DNA from: Anaeramoeba flamelloides | Lineage: Eukaryota; Metamonada; Anaeramoebidae | Length of the DNA stretch: 64,000 nt | Direction: 5' to 3' | Assembly (NCBI GenBank): GCA_027625915.1 | Contig: JANTQA010000036.1 | Coordinates: 7,771,001-7,835,000 of the forward strand | In this document: positions 61,374 to 64,000 of the stretch, piece after piece | Layout of the letters: each line of letters starts with the position of its first letter | How positions within the stretch are numbered: position 1 is the stretch's first letter | Notes under the pieces: generated by a model | The model's database searches: none | What the model was told of the DNA's origin: nothing | The model's input: only the letters and a program-made list of their open reading frames with translations | Made by a program: the position numbers and the translations under genes

Positions 61374-62501
61374 TTACAATTTATTATTAAAAAGAATGTT
61401 TTTTTGTGAACGAGGATTTAATTTTCCTAGGATTCGATAACTTTCATTTCTTAATTGATTGATTTCGTCGATTTCGTACCCATCATCGTCCCCCTCTTCG
61501 TCGTCATCTTCTTCTTCATATTCTTCTTCAAAGTTGTTTTTAGATTGTAAAATTCGAGTATTTAAATTTTGATTTATTAAAAGGTTGATGTTATTAGATC
61601 GAGATGTGTAATTGTTTACTATATCTTGACGATTTCCCTTATTGACAGTTATATGAAGATCGTTTTCAATGTCTATATCATCGACCTCATCGTCGTCATC
61701 GTCGTCTATAGAAATTGATTGGATAAACCGGTCTTCTCTTCTTCTTTGGCGAATGATTTGTTGCTGTATTTGGTGTATTAGGGATTGTAAATGCTTGATT
61801 GAAGCAAGACGGTTTTTGTGATCATTTGGTTTGTTAGTGTCAATTCTCGAAATCCTTGCAATGTCATGGATCATTGAATTGGAAATGTCACCAGCCCACC
61901 TTAAAAATTTCATGTTTCGAGAGCTATTTGTCATTGAACTCATTTGAGCTGATTTTACAACATTTTGGGTTTTGAATTTTTGTTTCTTTTCGATTAATAA
62001 CAAGGAATCCTTTGGTGTACGCGTTCTTTGGTTTGTAAACCACCTCGCAACTCTTTTAACCCCCCAACCAAGAACTTTGGCAATCTCCTGCAACTGATCA
62101 ACTGACATCTTTGAATTTTCCACAAATTTTGATCGCAAATACTCTTTTTCTTTTTTTGTTGTTCTTCTCCTTACTACGGGCTTTCGTCCTGTTTTCTTTT
62201 GATCCTTTTCCTTTTGATCTTTTTTCTTTTGATGAATTTTCTTTTTTTTTTGGTTTAAATTTTGGTTTCTGTTTTTGAGCTGGTGATGGCTAGATTTCTT
62301 GAATTTATCATTTCGGTTTGTTTGGTAGGTGCGCTTTCTTGATCCCATGTTTGTTGTTCTTAAATTCGATAAGGTCAGCTGGTTTTGGTAGAAATATAAA
62401 TTATTTAATAATGGCAGAGACGTTGGGGGTAATATAGTTCTATTTGATTGTTCAAACTGTTGGCCAGAGTTTGAAAATATTGTTGGTTGCTCATTTGTCA
62501 T
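61374..62501 (-). CDS. Homeodomain transcription factor
   Basis: 375 residues from the ATG at 62501. The frame stays open further upstream, but that part is a pyrimidine-tract leader encoding FFFFFF. The homeodomain is at about residues 106-166: basic GRKPVVRRRT, helix 1 KEKEYLRSKF, helix 2 SVDQLQEIAKVLG, and recognition helix VKRVARWFTNQRTRT. The invariant Trp48, Phe49, Asn51 and Arg53 are all present (W154, F155, N157, R159). A lysine/glutamine-rich segment (80-105) precedes it and could act as a nuclear localisation signal. The C-terminal half has two acidic runs (DDDDDDEVDD and EEEYEEEDDDEEGDDD) that could be activation regions. No second DNA-binding domain, paired box or LIM domain is visible. 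The class is uncertain. Single exon. Confidence 0.9.
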   Translation of the reverse strand: MTNEQPTIFSNSGQQFEQSNRTILPPTSLPLLNNLYFYQNQLTLSNLRTTNMGSRKRTYQTNRNDKFKKSSHHQLKNRNQNLNQKKKKIHQKKKDQKEKDQKKTGRKPVVRRRTTKKEKEYLRSKFVENSKMSVDQLQEIAKVLGWGVKRVARWFTNQRTRTPKDSLLLIEKKQKFKTQNVVKSAQMSSMTNSSRNMKFLRWAGDISNSMIHDIARISRIDTNKPNDHKNRLASIKHLQSLIHQIQQQIIRQRRREDRFIQSISIDDDDDDEVDDIDIENDLHITVNKGNRQDIVNNYTSRSNNINLLINQNLNTRILQSKNNFEEEYEEEDDDEEGDDDGYEIDEINQLRNESYRILGKLNPRSQKNILFNNKL

Positions 62502-62910
62502 TCGAAGACAAAGCAATATTTGGTGTTTGAAAAAGAAATAAATGAAAAAAAAAAAAAAAAAGGGAATTCTGAACCAAAACAAAAAGATCTCGATTGATCT
62601 CAAACCAACACTGCTTTATAAACTTTCTCATTTCTGGCATTAAAAAATTTGTGTTTTATTTATGTCTTAATTTTTTGAGTTAAAAAACATTTTCTTTTTG
62701 AGAAAGTATGATGAAATTTAATAACTTTTCGAGTGCAGTTTTTGAAAACCCAAGGTGTTTTTATTGAATTTTGGTTCGGAAGTCGAGTAAAAGATCAGAA
62801 AATAATTGAAATTTAAAGTTGTTCTAAAATTTTAACTGATCAAATCCTAAATGTAATTAGTGAGTAGTCATATCACAAATACTTATCTTCTCCTTCTTCG
62901 AAGACAAATA

Positions 62911-63844
62911 TTATCTAGCTTTCAATAGATCCTTTAAAACCAAATCAGTTCTTGACAAGAATACAAGTGTTTTTAGATAAACCGACCAACTAATCAATAA
63001 GAATTCAATTAGATGGCGTTATTAAACAATTTAAAATTCAATTTTTTTCTCAGCTACTTTTGGATCTCATTGCCAAAGCTCATTCCAAACACCTTTGGTT
63101 TTCTTAACCCCTCGAATATGTTCCATTTTAAATATCTATAAATTCCTTTCAGATTATTGATCTTTTGAGTAATAAATTGAGAAACTTTTAATAGATTTTT
63201 TATTTACTGTTGAGAGAAAAATGTTGGATACAGAAAAATGGTTGGACACCATTTTTAATTGGGAACATTACTGAAATTGAAAATCAAATCCTATTGATAA
63301 CTAGGTGACTTTTAGATAAATCCAGGTTTAAAGGTGTTAAAAGTTCATTAATCTGTGGTTTGTGTAGAATACTCATTTGAATGGTTGATAACTAAAGTAG
63401 ATCATGCTATTTTAACTAAAATCCAAGTTTTAGTAAAGTTTACTATTAATTCTGAAAATGGTAATTTTTAAACTTGATTTAGATTATAAGAGATAAGGTT
63501 TTGAAAAAGTAGAATTACATTAATCGTTATTCTAATAAGTAGATTATTGTTATTTTCTTTAGTTATTTCACAAATGATTGAAATTAAAAATCATTTTCAG
63601 TAATGTTCCCAATTAAAAATGTTGTCCAACCATTTTTCTGTGTCCAACATTTTTCTCTCTACAGTTACCGTCAAATCTAAAACCTGGAAATTTCTGAAAC
63701 CAGGTAATTCCATTTTTCTGATCAATTGAAAATATTAGTAAAAAGTCAAAAATATACTCCCATTTTACAGACAATTAACCTAATTACCCAGCAACTTATA
63801 ATCCATCCAATTGGGGTATTGGTTAGATATTCTGAATCCACCAT
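62911..63844 (-). CDS. Candidate small protein, 69 residues, 4 exons
   Basis: Join 63788-63844, 63669-63693, 63058-63145, 62911-62950, with every phase compatible and donors GTAATT, GTAACT and GTAGCT. It starts MVDSEYLTNTPIGWIISCW. Later parts read KFPGFRFDGIYRYLKWNIFE and GLRKPKVFGMSFGNEIQKT, ending LVLKDLLKAR. Four Trp and many Gly residues are unexpected for random AT-rich frames, which favours a real gene. I recognise no family. The 25-nt second exon is very short. The second intron is almost filled by a 458-bp inverted-repeat element that starts a few bases after the donor. It lies upstream of the homeobox gene on the same strand. Confidence 0.4.
63207..63664. mobile_element. TTA-flanked inverted-repeat element (458 bp)
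   Basis: TTA flanks CTGTTGAGAGAAAAATGTTG at the left and the inverted CAACATTTTTCTCTCTACAG at the right. The arms extend about 75 bp with few mismatches (63207-63285 and 63587-63664). A partial further copy (AACATTACTGAAAATTGAAA) lies at 63898-63960. No reading frame of its own. Confidence 0.82.
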
Positions 63845-64000
63845 TTTTAACTCTTTGGTGAATTCAGAAATCAAAAAAAACCAAAATTTGTAAAATTAAT
63901 TGAGAACATTACTGAAAATTGAAAATCAAATTTATTGCGATTTTCCCTTTAGATAAATTCTAAATTTATTAGGAATCATCTTTATAAGGATTATTTTGTT

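Noticed and set aside
63058-63145. Alternative reading of this exon (MEHIRGVKKTKG then IIFVFEEGEDKYL), vaguely NAC-alpha-like
   Set aside because: It needs a weak GTTTGG donor and ends abruptly, while the alternative frame joins four exons in phase with better composition.

Overview
The window is about 80% A+T, with long T and A tracts, GT-AG introns and low-complexity stretches such as KEKEKE, ENENEN and poly-Glu/Asp. Every conserved gene is eukaryotic. TAA and TAG read as normal stops. The style resembles AT-rich free-living amoeboid protists: a RasGEF with an N-terminal LisH, charged low-complexity inserts, and introns full of non-coding repeats. An anaeramoebid-like or amoebozoan-like protist is my guess, not something the sequence proves. 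I see no bacterial, organellar, rRNA or tRNA sequence.

Layout, left to right. 512-3193 (-): renin-receptor-like V-ATPase accessory protein (ATP6AP2 family). 3194-7585: intergenic with two small inverted-repeat transposons. 7586-17396 (-): LisH/RasGEF_N/RasGEF exchange factor in four exons, with a 5.5 kb and a 2.1 kb intron packed with repeats. 17397-21977: intergenic with repeat copies. 21978-22629 (-): ERH (enhancer of rudimentary), three small exons. 23964-30948 (-): CNOT11, four exons. One of its introns holds a possible secreted-protein gene on the opposite strand (26172-26724) and a TA-flanked MITE. 30949-36502: repeats, including a 1.36 kb TTAA-flanked element. 36503-40945 (-): eIF3 subunit c, three exons. 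42729-43988 (-): unrecognised protein. 44586-45149 (+): MAT1 without its RING. 46685-49025 (+): candidate 66-residue split gene. 52024-53379 (-): TRM6. 53380-61373: mostly repeats. 61374-62501 (-): homeodomain protein. 62911-63844 (-): candidate four-exon 69-residue gene with a MITE in one intron.

The identified genes are mostly housekeeping functions of gene expression: CAK/TFIIH assembly, the eIF3 core, tRNA m1A58 methylation, deadenylation and ERH. The others serve V-ATPase biogenesis and Ras signalling. There is no operon and no defence or metabolic cluster. ERH and CNOT11 lie head to tail 1.3 kb apart; fission yeast ERH works with CCR4-NOT, but adjacency here may be chance.

The most distinctive content is the repeat landscape. 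At least nine non-coding families are present, most with inverted ends and TA, TTAA or TTA flanks. The strangest is a dispersed family of clustered hairpins joined by a short linker resembling GACGGCACTCTACGG (six sites). Exon joins were inferred by eye from reading frame, GT/AG sites and remembered family sequences; no alignment or RNA evidence was available.
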